A stretch of 44,193 nucleotides of DNA. Source: Bifidobacterium mongoliense DSM 21395 (GTDB lineage: Bacteria > Actinomycetota > Actinomycetes > Actinomycetales > Bifidobacteriaceae). The position numbers and the translations under genes were made by a program. Shown one piece after another: positions 8,597 through 20,714 of the stretch (its first letter is position 1; each line of letters opens with the position of its first letter). The stretch lies in NCBI RefSeq assembly GCF_000741285.1, contig NZ_JGZE01000028.1, forward strand, positions 84-44,276, written 5' to 3'. The notes beneath the pieces were generated by a model. That model saw nothing but the letters and a program-made list of their open reading frames with translations. It ran no database searches and was not told where the DNA came from.

Positions 8597-10684
8597 ATGG
8601 ATAACGCAATGATTTCGGGGCTTGACCCGAGTTCCTTCTCTTCGGTGATCACCCCGGCCAACGACCTCTTCCGGTACGTGAACGGGCCATGGATCGACAC
8701 CTATCGGCTTCCGGACGACCGTTCGCGATTCGGTTCCTTCGATATGCTGGCGCAGAACGCCGAGGAGCAGATCCGCGACATACTCGAGGACGAGAACTGC
8801 ACCGCATCTCGTTCCCAGGCCCTCTACCGCTCGTTCTGCGATACCGAGGCCATCGACCAGGCGGGTATGTCCCCCATCGCGCAGGCCTTGGGCCGCATCG
8901 ACTCAGCGAAGGACAAGGGCGAACTCATCCATGTGCTCGGCGGGCTCAACCCCTCGGGCGGCCCCGATCTCATGGACATCGGCATCTACGGCGATCCCGA
9001 TGATCCGGATACGAACATCGTGCACATCGAACAAAGCGGACTCGGACTGCCGGACGAGGCCTACTACCGGGAGGACCGGTACGCACCCATCCGTGAACAG
9101 TACCGACGGATGCTCGCCAGGCTCCTGCTGCTCGCGCAGTACGGCGACGCCGAGACCTGCGAAGCCATGGCCGACCGTGTGATCGGGTTCGAAACGCGTC
9201 TGGCCTCCCATCACTGGGATAATGTGGCCACCCGCAACTCGCAGAAGACACACAACCCCACCGACTTCGCCGCGCTGAAATCGACACTCTTCCACGTGGA
9301 CATCGAAGCCTGGGCCGCCGCCTGGCAGCAGGCCTATGACGCGGCGCCCTCCACGGAAGCGCAGCCGGTCGACGTGCTCGATGCCCTGCAGCACACGATG
9401 GTGCACGAACCGAGCTTCCTGAGCGGGCTGGACGAGGTATGGGACGAATCCGGGCTCGACGACCTGATCCTATGGGCACGCGCCCACATGCTGATCCACT
9501 GGTCCAGCATGCTCAGCCACGACTTCGACGAAACGAACTTCGAGTTCTACGGCAAGGCCCTCTCGGGCGCGCTCACCCAACGCGATCGCTGGAAGCGTGG
9601 CGTCTCGCTGGTCAATGGGGTCTGCGGCGAGGACGTCGGACGTGTCTACGTGTCCCGTCACTTCCCCGCCAGCTCGAAGCAACGCGTCGAGCATCTGGTC
9701 GCGAACCTCATCGAGGCCTACCACGTTTCGATCGCCGGCAGCTCGTGGTTGGGCGAACAGACCAAGGCCAAGGCCCTGGAGAAGCTCTCCAAATTCACAC
9801 CGAAGATCGGATACACCAATCACTGGCGCGATTACAGTGCGCTAGCCGTACGCGCCGACGCCTCCCTGGTGGAGAACATGCGGGCCTCATCGATCTACGA
9901 ATCCGGCTACCAACTCGCCAAGGCGGGCAAGCCCGTCGACAAGGACGAGTGGCTCATGAACCCGCAGACGGTGAACGCATATTACGAGCCGTCCATGAAC
10001 GTGATTGTGTTCCCCGCCGCCATCCTGCAACCGCCCTTCTTCGACCCCCGTGCCGAGGACGCCGCGAACTACGGCGGGATCGGCGCCGTGATCGGCCATG
10101 AGATCGGCCATGGATTCGACGACCAAGGCAGTCAATACGACGGCGATGGCCGCCTGTCCGACTGGTGGACCGCCGAGGACAAGGAGAACTTCACCCGTCT
10201 CACCTCCGCGCTCATCGAGCAGTACAACGCCTTCGTCCCCTCCCAGCTGTTGGAGAAGTACGGTGACGACAAGGAGAAGGCCCCGCATGTCAACGGCGCT
10301 TTGACCATCGGCGAGAACATCGGCGATCTCAGCGGCGTCAACATCGCGCTCAAGGCCTACGCCTTCGCGTTGCGGGCCAAGGGCATCGACACCGCGAACG
10401 AGGGCGACGACTCCGAATCGGGCCTGGAGGCCACACTGGAACAGGCTCCGCATATCGACGGCTTCACCGGCCTGCAGCGCTTCTTCCTGAGCTATGCCTC
10501 GGTCTGGCGCACCAAGCAGCGCGATGAGCTGGCGGAGCAGTACCTGCAGATCGACCCCCATTCGCCGGCCGAGGCCCGAACCAACGGCATCATGCGCAAC
10601 GTCGACCTGTTCTACAAGGCCTTCGACGTCAAGCCGGGGGACGCCATGTGGCTGGCCCCGGAACACCGAGTGCATATCTGGTAG
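8597..10684 (+). CDS. pepO: M13-family metalloendopeptidase (PepO-like)
   Basis: A zinc endopeptidase of about 695 residues from the neprilysin family. The N-terminal M13 domain starts with PANDLFRYVNGPWIDTY. The catalytic part shows NAYYEPSMN (from about 460, substrate backbone binding), HEIGH (501-505), GENIGDLSGV (third zinc ligand Glu573) and the typical C-terminal FYKAFDVKPGDAMW...VHIW. No signal peptide is visible, so it should be cytoplasmic and degrade oligopeptides. A GTG at 8591 is also in frame, but AGGG is seven bases from the ATG at 8597, which I prefer. It ends 16 bp from the convergent ssb-like gene. Confidence 0.93.
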   Translation: MDNAMISGLDPSSFSSVITPANDLFRYVNGPWIDTYRLPDDRSRFGSFDMLAQNAEEQIRDILEDENCTASRSQALYRSFCDTEAIDQAGMSPIAQALGRIDSAKDKGELIHVLGGLNPSGGPDLMDIGIYGDPDDPDTNIVHIEQSGLGLPDEAYYREDRYAPIREQYRRMLARLLLLAQYGDAETCEAMADRVIGFETRLASHHWDNVATRNSQKTHNPTDFAALKSTLFHVDIEAWAAAWQQAYDAAPSTEAQPVDVLDALQHTMVHEPSFLSGLDEVWDESGLDDLILWARAHMLIHWSSMLSHDFDETNFEFYGKALSGALTQRDRWKRGVSLVNGVCGEDVGRVYVSRHFPASSKQRVEHLVANLIEAYHVSIAGSSWLGEQTKAKALEKLSKFTPKIGYTNHWRDYSALAVRADASLVENMRASSIYESGYQLAKAGKPVDKDEWLMNPQTVNAYYEPSMNVIVFPAAILQPPFFDPRAEDAANYGGIGAVIGHEIGHGFDDQGSQYDGDGRLSDWWTAEDKENFTRLTSALIEQYNAFVPSQLLEKYGDDKEKAPHVNGALTIGENIGDLSGVNIALKAYAFALRAKGIDTANEGDDSESGLEATLEQAPHIDGFTGLQRFFLSYASVWRTKQRDELAEQYLQIDPHSPAEARTNGIMRNVDLFYKAFDVKPGDAMWLAPEHRVHIW

Positions 10685-10700
10685 GCGCGTCACGCCGGGC

Positions 10701-11273
10701 CTAGAATCCGGCGTCGGCGAACCCCTCCTCCTTCCCTTCGAGGGAGGAGACCGCATCCCGGGCCCCATCCGCCGTCGCTGCGGACGATGGTGGTGCGGAA
10801 GGCTGCTCCCTGTCGTTCTGCACTGCGCCGTCCCGTGCGATGCCGTCCTGCGCCATGCCGCCCTGGTGGGCATCGGCACGTCGCCACCCCGCACCGGAGG
10901 CTTCGGCGGGGACACGGCTCCTGTTGAGCACACTCGTGCCGAAACTCATGTCATGCCCCACCGCGCCGGCCTCCAGAACCATGCGGCTGCGTGGATTGCC
11001 GTCCTGCTGCCACGATTCCGTGCCCAGCCGACCAGTGACGATGACCGGATCGCCTTTGTGCAACGATCCCAGCACGTGCTCGGCAAGTGATCTGAACGCC
11101 TTGATCGTGACCCATGTGGTCGGATGATCCTTCCACTCGTTCGACGCGGCATGGAAGTAGCTCCGTGTCGAACCGACGCGGAAGGAACACGCCGGGGGCG
11201 CCCCCTCACGACCGAATCGAACCGGATCGGCTCCCACGAACCCGGTGATGGTGACGGTTGTTTGCTGTGGCAT
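10701..11273 (-). CDS. ssb: Single-stranded DNA-binding protein paralogue
   Basis: A 190-residue protein with an SSB-type OB fold in residues 1 to about 115: MPQQTTVTITGFVGADP, CSFRVGSTRSYF, WVTIKAFRSLAEHVLGSLHKGDPVIVTGRL. The remaining 75 residues are low complexity (Ala/Gly/Asp/Gln). The C-terminus reads EGKEEGFADAGF and lacks the acidic Asp-Asp-x-Pro-Phe tip that recruits repair partners in canonical SSB. The essential ssb in actinobacteria sits between rpsF and rpsR, so this free-standing gene is probably a second, specialised copy (SsbB-like; competence or repair). GAGGAGG lies five bases before the ATG. Confidence 0.88.
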   Translation of the reverse strand: MPQQTTVTITGFVGADPVRFGREGAPPACSFRVGSTRSYFHAASNEWKDHPTTWVTIKAFRSLAEHVLGSLHKGDPVIVTGRLGTESWQQDGNPRSRMVLEAGAVGHDMSFGTSVLNRSRVPAEASGAGWRRADAHQGGMAQDGIARDGAVQNDREQPSAPPSSAATADGARDAVSSLEGKEEGFADAGF

Positions 11274-11557
11274 CTCGGCCTCCTCGCACTCTGATTCCCT
11301 GCACTCTGGTATGGACCGCGGGACGGCAAGGTCGGCGAGCGCCGTCGCATTGTCGAATCACGTCGTTGCCGGCCGACCCTCCCGCGGTACCCCCAGTGTG
11401 CCGGACATCATCCCATCGACGAAGGCTTCATCGTCCAATGTGGTCGAAGGCCTGGGTCCGCCACGCCGCATGGGACACCATGACCCCGACACACCGTCTC
11501 ATCGGGGCCACAGCAACCCGCATGCGTCAGGAACAGGAACCCCCTCACAGGTCGACT

Positions 11558-12406
11558 TCAGCGATAGTCGTAGAATCCCCTGCCGCTATCGCGACCCATC
11601 CTGCCCTGATCGATGTAATCGTGCTTGAGACGCTCCGCGAACTTCTTACGGACGGGGTCGGTGCTGTCCTTGCTCAGATAGTACGGGGTCATCATGCCGA
11701 CGATGTCGTAGATCTGGAACGGCCCGAGCGGAGCCCCGGTCGCGATGCGCCACGTGGCGTCGATATCCTCGATGGAGGCGACGCCGCGCACCCACAGATC
11801 GGCGGCCGCATTGAGCAACGGCACCAGCAGCGAATTGAGGACATACCCCGGCTGCTCCTTGTGCAACCGAATCGGCACCATGCCTATCTCCTCGGCGAAG
11901 GCGGCCACGCGCTCGAACACCTGGGGGTCGGTGCCGGGATGGCCCATGACCTCAGCGGTGTTGTTCTTCCAGATCGTGTTCGCGAAGTGCAGGGCGAGGA
12001 ACCGGTCGGGCCGACCGGTGAACGGCGCGATGTCGCTCGGCAGGAACGTGGAGGAATTCGTGCAGAAGATGGCCTCCGGAGCGGCCAGGGCACCGACTTT
12101 GCCCCATACCTCCTGCTTCATGCTCAGCTGCTCGGGAATCGCCTCGATGATGACTTCAGCCTCACGGACAGCGTCGGCGAGATCGCTGGTCGCCCGGATA
12201 TGCGCGACGGCCCTATCGAGACGCTCTTGCGTGGCATCGGGCAGATCCTCGCGGTAATGCGCTTCAAGGGTCTGCCACCGGTGAGGCAAGGCCGCGAGAA
12301 TCTCGTCGCTGACGTCGTAGGCCACGACATCCTTGCCCATATATGCGCTTTGGAAGATGATCTGGGATCCCAGAATGCCCGTGCCTAATACGGTTACCTG
12401 CTGCAT
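11558..12406 (-). CDS. 3-hydroxyacyl-CoA (3-hydroxybutyryl-CoA) dehydrogenase family protein
   Basis: About 282 residues with the N-terminal NAD(H)-binding Rossmann fold (VTVLGTGILGSQI, GxGxxG type) and the dehydrogenase C-terminal domain. The signature region EVIIEAIPEQLSMKQEVW, CTNSSTFLPSDIA and LALHFANTIWKNNTAEVM matches the 3-hydroxyacyl-CoA dehydrogenase family. The ATG at 12406 is preferred over the adjacent ATG at 12409 because AGAAGG then has a five-base spacing. The gene is alone, with a palindrome just upstream of its ribosome site. Bifidobacteria are not known for beta-oxidation, so the substrate is uncertain; a hydroxybutyrate or related hydroxyacid is possible. Confidence 0.85.
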   Translation of the reverse strand: MQQVTVLGTGILGSQIIFQSAYMGKDVVAYDVSDEILAALPHRWQTLEAHYREDLPDATQERLDRAVAHIRATSDLADAVREAEVIIEAIPEQLSMKQEVWGKVGALAAPEAIFCTNSSTFLPSDIAPFTGRPDRFLALHFANTIWKNNTAEVMGHPGTDPQVFERVAAFAEEIGMVPIRLHKEQPGYVLNSLLVPLLNAAADLWVRGVASIEDIDATWRIATGAPLGPFQIYDIVGMMTPYYLSKDSTDPVRKKFAERLKHDYIDQGRMGRDSGRGFYDYR

Positions 12407-12422
12407 CATTGCCTTCTTTCGA

Positions 12423-12440
12423 GGTAACGCCTTCGTTACC
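12423..12440. promoter_or_regulatory. Operator-like perfect palindrome upstream of the 3-hydroxyacyl-CoA dehydrogenase
   Basis: GGTAACG-CCTT-CGTTACC, a perfect 7-bp inverted repeat. On the minus strand it lies about 10 bases downstream of a TATCAT hexamer (12456-12451) and just before the AGAAGG ribosome site. It would occupy about +4 to +21 of the transcript, a usual place for a repressor site. It could also form a small RNA hairpin that hides the ribosome site. Confidence 0.5.
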
Positions 12441-12492
12441 CGTGCATCACATGATACGCGCGAAACCGGGGTCTGTGGGCCATAACAGCCGA

Positions 12493-12529
12493 CGAACCCA
12501 CCTGCAGCATGTGCCTACAGGTGGGTTCG
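12493..12529 (-). terminator. Perfect 12-bp hairpin downstream of proS
   Basis: CGAACCCACCTG pairs perfectly with CAGGTGGGTTCG around a 13-base loop, starting 22 bp beyond the proS stop. No U-tract follows on the minus strand. Confidence 0.65.
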
Positions 12530-12551
12530 ATGAAACACGACACAGAGCACT

Positions 12552-14405
12552 CTACCGCAGTGCGTCCAACCGCTCCTGCAGGCGTTGCGCGGCCTGATCG
12601 ACCGGCACGGCCTCCGCCTCGCTCCCGTCGCGCAAGCGGATCTCGATCGTACCGTCATTCACCGTATCGCGGCCGACCACGGCGACCAGCGGCACGCCGA
12701 TCAGCTCGGCGTCCTTGAACTTGACGCCGGGCGACACCTTGCGGCGGTCATCGTAGAGCACCTCGACACCGCGTTCCTCCAGTTGGGCGACGAGTGTGTC
12801 CGCGGCATCGAACGCCTCGGCCTTCTTGCCGGTGGCCAGCACGTGGACCTGGGCGGGGGCGACGGCGGCGGGCCAGGCGAGGCCCTTGTCGTCATGGTGG
12901 AACTCGGCGATGCATGCGAGGGCACGCGAGACGCCGATGCCGTAGCAGCCCATCCACACGGGTACGGCCTTGCCGTTATGGTCAAGCACCTTGAGGCCCA
13001 ACGCCTGTGAATACTTCAAGCCGAGTTGGAAGACCTGGCCGATCTCCACGCCGCGCTGGAAACTCAACGGACCGGAGCCGTCGGGACTCATATCGCCCTG
13101 CCGCACCTCGACCGCCTCGACGGTGCCGTCGGCCTCGAAATCACGACCGTAGACGGCATAGAAGAGGTGGCGATCACTCTCGTCGGCCCCGGTGATCCAG
13201 GCGCTGCCTTTGGCCACGTGCGCATCGATGAGATAGCGGATGGAACCATCGTCACCGGAACCCGCTTCGGTCTCGTCGGCGTCCGCCCCGAGTCCATGGC
13301 CGCGCGCCTGCGGTCCCAAGGCCATCGGGCCGATGAATCCGGGCACGAGTTCGGGGTGAGCCTTCAGGTCCTGCTCATTGGCCTCTTCGATCTCGGCTGG
13401 CGCGAACTGCGCCTCCAACCGCTTCATATCGACCGTACGGTCACCGGGCACGCCGACGACGACGACCTCGCGCCACGGGGTGTCATGGAGCTCGTCCTCG
13501 GGATGTTTGACCGTGATGACGACGTTCTTCAAGGTGTCCTGCGCCGTCCATGCGCGGCCATCGGAACGCGGATAGTTCGTGTTGGCGCACTCGACCAGCG
13601 CCTCGATGGTGTGCGTCCCCTCGGTGGTCCGCGTCTCGACCTGCGGCTCGCCGGAGTAGTCGACGGGCGCGGCCTGCGGGGTGCTCAGCGCCTCGACGTT
13701 CCACGCCTTGCCGGAAGGCGACTGGGCGAAGGTGTCCTCGCCGATCGGCAGCGGCGCCAGGAACTCCTCGGACTGCGAACCGCCCATGGGCCCGGAAACG
13801 GCATGGACGATGACATAGTCGACGCCGAGACGATGGAAGATGCGCTCGTAGGCACCGCGCTCCTTGAGGTACTCCTGTCCCAACCCCTCCTCGTCGATGG
13901 TGAACGAGTAGGCGTCCTTCATGATGAACTCACGGCCGCGAATGAGCCCGGCCCGGGGGCGGAACTCATCACGGTACTTCGTCTGAATCTGATAGAGCGT
14001 AACCGGCAGGTCCTTATATGAGGAATACAGGTCCTTCACCAGAAGCGTGAAGACCTCCTCATGCGTGGGGGCCAGCAGGTAATCGGCCTCATGCCGGTCC
14101 TTGAGACGGAAGATGTTGTCGCCGTACTCCTCCCAGCGATGCGTCGCCTCGTAGGGTTCGCGTGGCAGCAAGGCCGGGAAGTGCACCTCCTGGGCGCCGA
14201 TGCCGGCCATCTCCTCGCGCATGATGGCTTCGATCTTGTTCAGTACGCGCAAACCCAGCGGCAGCCAGGTCCAGATACCGGGCGCGGCCTTGCGGATATA
14301 CCCTGCGCGCTGCAGGAGACGCGCGGAATCGACATCCGCGTCGGCGGGATCCTCGCGCAGGGTGCGCAGGAACAATGTGGACATACGAAGTGCTGTGGAA
14401 CTCAT
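12552..14405 (-). CDS. proS: Prolyl-tRNA synthetase
   Basis: About 617 residues; a bacterial-type class II synthetase that charges tRNA-Pro. It begins [20 protein letters not shown] and carries the class II core ([38 protein letters not shown] as motif 2, [20 protein letters not shown] as motif 3). An insertion domain between motifs 2 and 3 (about residues 230-400) is the usual site for Ala-tRNA-Pro editing. An anticodon-binding domain forms the C-terminus. The start at 14405 is by family resemblance; no good ribosome site is visible there or at the in-frame ATG 14384. No T-box leader is seen. It ends before a perfect hairpin. Confidence 0.94.
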   Translation of the reverse strand: MSSTALRMSTLFLRTLREDPADADVDSARLLQRAGYIRKAAPGIWTWLPLGLRVLNKIEAIMREEMAGIGAQEVHFPALLPREPYEATHRWEEYGDNIFRLKDRHEADYLLAPTHEEVFTLLVKDLYSSYKDLPVTLYQIQTKYRDEFRPRAGLIRGREFIMKDAYSFTIDEEGLGQEYLKERGAYERIFHRLGVDYVIVHAVSGPMGGSQSEEFLAPLPIGEDTFAQSPSGKAWNVEALSTPQAAPVDYSGEPQVETRTTEGTHTIEALVECANTNYPRSDGRAWTAQDTLKNVVITVKHPEDELHDTPWREVVVVGVPGDRTVDMKRLEAQFAPAEIEEANEQDLKAHPELVPGFIGPMALGPQARGHGLGADADETEAGSGDDGSIRYLIDAHVAKGSAWITGADESDRHLFYAVYGRDFEADGTVEAVEVRQGDMSPDGSGPLSFQRGVEIGQVFQLGLKYSQALGLKVLDHNGKAVPVWMGCYGIGVSRALACIAEFHHDDKGLAWPAAVAPAQVHVLATGKKAEAFDAADTLVAQLEERGVEVLYDDRRKVSPGVKFKDAELIGVPLVAVVGRDTVNDGTIEIRLRDGSEAEAVPVDQAAQRLQERLDALR

Positions 14406-14516
14406 GCGTCCAAAACTATGCTCGCAAGGGGACAACGAGGCCATGCCGCCCTGAGGCCGGACTCGTGGCGCTCTCCGGGCACTCCGCGGGCGGTCCACCG
14501 GGCGCCCACCCGACCG

Positions 14517-15923
14517 TCAGAACAACTCGTCCTGCGTGAATTCCCCGTCGTCGTCCTGTTGCACTGCAGGGACGAAGGACCCCGGTCCCTCGTCGTGCAA
14601 CCGGGCCACGGCCATACGGGCGTGGGAGCGCAGCACACCGTCTAAGAGCACGGCCTGCGGGGAGACGTCGAAGGCGTGTTCGTTGATGCCTTCCAGGTAG
14701 AGGCCATCGAGACTCTCGACCCGGGAGAGGGCCACATACCCCATGCCGGGGGCGAAGGTCCGGCGCAGGTCCATGACGGCCCTGTCCAGCGTCATGCCCT
14801 GCGACTTGTGGATGGTGATGGCCCATGCGCATCGCAGCGGCACCTGGGTGATGGCGGCGAGGACGGTCTCGCCATCCATCATCTCCCAGGAGGCCTGGCG
14901 CATGGTGACGGTGTTGCCGTTCTCAAAAGCGACGATCGGCCAGCCGCCTTTGGACTCCGGCGCGAACCCGCGCACCGTGCCGATCGACCCGTTGACGAAC
15001 TGATGATCGGGGTCGTTGCGCAGGGCCATGACCGCCGCCCCTGTCTTGAGATGCAGCTCCTCGGGCGCCAGCATGCTGCGGCTCAACCGGGTGATCAAAT
15101 CGACGGGTCCGGTGGCCTGCGCGTGGTAGTCGTGCGGGCTCTCGGCGATCCTGGCCAGCTGGGTGTCGTTGAGGGCGTCCGCCTGGCGGTTGACGGGGAA
15201 GAGATGGACCGCGACCTGATCCGCGGCCGGTGCCGTTCCCAGACGACCCGCGAGCACGTCGTGGTCCTCCTGGCTGACCGACCCTTCGCGGATATCGGTC
15301 AGGACGGTGAGCAACTGACCGTCATCCTGTCGATGCTGCTCGGTGATGTAGGCGATCACCGGATCAAGCTGTTCCCAGACGAGGGATTCGGTGATGAAAC
15401 CGTTGGGATCCTTGCCCACCCGGGCGTACCGTTCGCGCATCGCCTCGTATTCGGGTCCGGACGGGGCCATGGGAGCTCCACGACCGGAACGGCTCACGGG
15501 CGGCAACTGGAAGAAGTCGCCGGAGAGCACCACCTGCAGGCCCCCGAAGGGTTCGGGCCGGTGTCGCAGCGCCCGGCAGACCTCGTCGACCATATCGAAC
15601 AACGAGGCGTGCAACATCGAGACCTCGTCGATGACGAGGATGTCGGCGGCCTGGATCTTGCGGCGACGGCGGGAGCGGATCTGACGGAGCAGCGGCTCGG
15701 TCAGTACGGTCGAGACGCCGATGCCGCTCCATGAGTGGATCGTGCGGCCGTTGATATGCGTCGAGGCGATGCCGGTCGACGCGGTGACGGCGACCGAAGC
15801 CCCGTCGGCCCGCGCCTGTCGGATGAATTCGTTGAGCACATAGGTCTTGCCGGCACCGGGGGCTCCGGTGATGAACACGGAAGCCCCGGCCTTGAGCAAT
15901 GCCAGCGCCTCGGACTGTTGCAA
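14517..15923 (-). CDS. PIF1/RecD-like AAA+ DNA helicase
   Basis: A 468-residue superfamily 1B helicase. It shows Walker A GAPGAGKT (20-27), motif Ia TASTGIASTHINGRTIHSWSG, Walker B ILVIDEVSM (95-103), motif III LSGDFFQLPPV (133-143), and C-terminal ITIHKSQGMTLDRAV and YVALSRVESLDGLYL. These are the marks of PIF1-type 5'-3' helicases, which unwind G-quadruplexes and stalled forks. The protein is short, essentially the bare core. The first usable start is a TTG at 15923 with AAGGCGG about 10 bases upstream. It lies 63 bp downstream of orn on the same strand and is probably cotranscribed with it. Confidence 0.88.
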   Translation of the reverse strand: MQQSEALALLKAGASVFITGAPGAGKTYVLNEFIRQARADGASVAVTASTGIASTHINGRTIHSWSGIGVSTVLTEPLLRQIRSRRRRKIQAADILVIDEVSMLHASLFDMVDEVCRALRHRPEPFGGLQVVLSGDFFQLPPVSRSGRGAPMAPSGPEYEAMRERYARVGKDPNGFITESLVWEQLDPVIAYITEQHRQDDGQLLTVLTDIREGSVSQEDHDVLAGRLGTAPAADQVAVHLFPVNRQADALNDTQLARIAESPHDYHAQATGPVDLITRLSRSMLAPEELHLKTGAAVMALRNDPDHQFVNGSIGTVRGFAPESKGGWPIVAFENGNTVTMRQASWEMMDGETVLAAITQVPLRCAWAITIHKSQGMTLDRAVMDLRRTFAPGMGYVALSRVESLDGLYLEGINEHAFDVSPQAVLLDGVLRSHARMAVARLHDEGPGSFVPAVQQDDDGEFTQDELF

Positions 15924-15986
15924 GGGTCTGCCGCCTTTCCTGTCGGTCCGTGGGCGAGCGACGTCACCAACGGCGGGTATCGGGAC

Positions 15987-16694
15987 TCAGTAATCGATCT
16001 TTTCGGCGTGGTTCGGATCCTCGACGGGGTTGCCGTCGGACTCGTAGGAGCGCAGAAGACTGGTCGCCTCGATCCGGGCGGAGCCTGCCTTCGCCTCGGC
16101 GTCGTCGGGACCGGGGGCCGGGACGAAGAACATGTCGCGGTAGTAGCGCAGCTCGTCGATCGACTCGATGATGTCGGCGAGGGCGCGATGGCCGCCGTGC
16201 TTGGCGGGCTTGTTGGCATAGACCGCGGGATACCAACGGCGCGAGAGCTCCTTCAAGGTGCTCACGTCGATGACGCGGTAGTGCAGCTTGGCCATGAGAT
16301 CGGGCATGAACCGGTCGAGGAACTTCTTGTCGGACCCCACGGAATTGCCGGCCAGATGGGCCTTGCCGCGTGCGGGCAGGAAACGGCTCACGTACTCGAC
16401 GACCTGCCGTTGGGCGTCTTCAAGAGTTAGACCCTCCTTGTTCCACTCGTCGACCAGACCCGAGGAGGTGTGCATGTGCCGCACGAAATCGTTCATATGC
16501 GCGACCGCGCCGTCGGAAGGACGGATCACCAGGTCGATGCCCTGATCGAGCACCTTGAAGTTGAAATCAGTCGGCACGACCGACACCTCGCACAGTTCGT
16601 CGTGGAAGATGTCGAGTCCCGTCATCTCGCAATCGATCCAGATGAGGCGCGACTCCTCCGGGGTGAATATGAGATCGTCCTTGCCTTCGGCCAT
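15987..16694 (-). CDS. orn: Oligoribonuclease
   Basis: A 235-residue DEDDh 3'-5' exonuclease that degrades 2-5 nt RNA (and pGpG) to mononucleotides. Acidic residues are Asp21 and Glu23 ([10 protein letters not shown]), with the downstream Asp in [14 protein letters not shown] and the His/Asp pair in [13 protein letters not shown]. The ATG at 16694 ([10 protein letters not shown]) has AAGGAAAGGTGG just upstream and is preferred to the longer frame at 16721. About 25 extra C-terminal residues (rich in Asp, Glu, Asn) extend beyond the usual end. Confidence 0.94.
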   Translation of the reverse strand: MAEGKDDLIFTPEESRLIWIDCEMTGLDIFHDELCEVSVVPTDFNFKVLDQGIDLVIRPSDGAVAHMNDFVRHMHTSSGLVDEWNKEGLTLEDAQRQVVEYVSRFLPARGKAHLAGNSVGSDKKFLDRFMPDLMAKLHYRVIDVSTLKELSRRWYPAVYANKPAKHGGHRALADIIESIDELRYYRDMFFVPAPGPDDAEAKAGSARIEATSLLRSYESDGNPVEDPNHAEKIDY

Positions 16695-17033
16695 GACGGC
16701 CACCTTTCCTTCGTCCAACACAGAACAGACGATGCTACCTCGCCCGCCCGACCGTCATCGGCCAGGCCTGTCGGACCAAGCCGGCCGGGGACCCGATATT
16801 CGCGCCCGGATACGGGGAACCACATAGGAATCGCTGCGTAAAGACCCCTGCACAGAGAAGCATGAGAAGCACTGCGTAGAGCCCCACATACGACGAGACG
16901 CCGCGCGGACGATGCCGCTGCGGCGTCTGGTCATGCTCGGGCCCCTCCCCCGCCGGGCGTCGGCGCTATGTCACGCCGCAACCGCACGGTATTACCGCAC
17001 GCGCGGCACGGATCAGGGCGGGAGCCGGACCGG
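16695..17033. other. 339-bp intergenic region between guaB and orn
   Basis: It contains the orn ribosome site and the hairpin at 16896-16928. I see no tRNA, riboswitch or credible small ORF. Short overlapping frames here have the composition of GC shadows. Confidence 0.5.
16896..16928 (-). terminator. Hairpin downstream of guaB
   Basis: AGACGCCGC and GCGGCGTCT form a perfect 9-bp stem around a 15-base loop, about 105 bp beyond the guaB stop. No U-tract follows. Confidence 0.5.
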
Positions 17034-19911
<2,878 letters not shown>

Positions 19912-19915
<4 letters not shown>

Positions 19916-20571
19916 GCGCCGAGGCTCCCGCCGTTGATGAGTAGCGACTTGCGAATCACCGCCGCAGGAATCACCCCTTCGCGCTCGACGCAGATGCCGT
20001 CGGTGTCATGCTGATCGGCGCTGACGACGGTACTGGCGATATGGCCTTGCGTCACGCCGCCATCGAGATACAGGTCGATGTCATCGCCGAGCTGCTCATA
20101 CGCCTCCTGCGCCGTCTGCGGGCTTTCCCCGCCCGAACGGTTGGCGCTCGACGCCGCCACCGGACCCGTCGCACGCAGGATGCGCAGCGCCACCGCCGAA
20201 TTCGGCACGCGCAGTGCTTGGGAATAGGAGCCGTCGGCCTCCGGCCGCAACGTCTTGAGTGTGCAGCCGTCACGGGCGACGGCGATTGGCGAAAACGCTC
20301 CGGGCAGGAACGTGGCGGCCAGCCGATTGAGTGGAACGGGAAGATCGAGGCCCAGGTCGTCGATGTCGTCCACGGACGCCAGGATCACTTGCAACGCCTT
20401 GTATCGCGGACGCCGTTTCGCGGCGTATATCTTCGCAATGGCATCGGCGTTGAACGGGTCGCAGGCGACGCCGTAGACGGTATCCGTGGGCAGGACGACC
20501 AGCCCTCCCCCATGAATGACGGCGGCGGCGCGACGCAGCGACTGATCCGTGATGGCTACGATTTCACTCAT
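19912..20571 (-). CDS. tsaC: L-threonylcarbamoyladenylate synthase
   Basis: A 219-residue YrdC/Sua5 domain protein that makes threonylcarbamoyl-AMP from threonine, bicarbonate and ATP, for the t6A37 modification of ANN-decoding tRNAs. Visible are GGLVVLPTDTVYGVACDP, the KRRPRYKALQVIL nucleotide-binding stretch and GPVAASSANRSGGESP. It is the short (TsaC) form without the C-terminal Sua5 domain. It overlaps the wecA-like gene by four bases. It starts after a palindrome-containing leader, with a GAGG ribosome site. Confidence 0.93.
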
Positions 20572-20596
20572 AAGACCTCTGTGACCTTCCGAAGAT

Positions 20597-20614
20597 ATGC
20601 TACCAACCTAGCAT
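20597..20614. promoter_or_regulatory. Palindrome upstream of tsaC
   Basis: ATGCTA-CCAACC-TAGCAT, a perfect 6-bp inverted repeat starting 26 bases before the tsaC start and flanking possible -10 sequences (TAGGTT, CATATC). It may be a repressor site or simply promoter sequence. Confidence 0.35.
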
Positions 20615-20646
20615 GCGGCGTTCTCGCGACAAGGCCGGGCAGACAC

Positions 20647-20687
20647 GTAGGGCCGGTGCACCGAATCGCTCCGATGCACCGGCCTAC
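20647..20687 (-). terminator. Hairpin downstream of the liv operon
   Basis: GTAGGGCCGGTGCA pairs with TGCACCGGCCTAC (13 bp, one bulged G) around a 14-base loop, 28 bp beyond the livF stop. It ends the livKHMGF transcript and separates it from tsaC. No U-tract follows. Confidence 0.7.
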
Positions 20688-20714
20688 GGGCAACAGGCAC
20701 TACTCCGAGGTGCC

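Noticed and set aside
11258..12388. 376-codon plus-strand ORF over the 3-hydroxyacyl-CoA dehydrogenase
   Set aside because: Shadow ORF; the minus strand encodes a full dehydrogenase with its Rossmann motif.
14385..14516. T-box leader upstream of proS
   Set aside because: No AGGGTGGNACCGCG-like antiterminator motif is present and the gap to the upstream gene is short.
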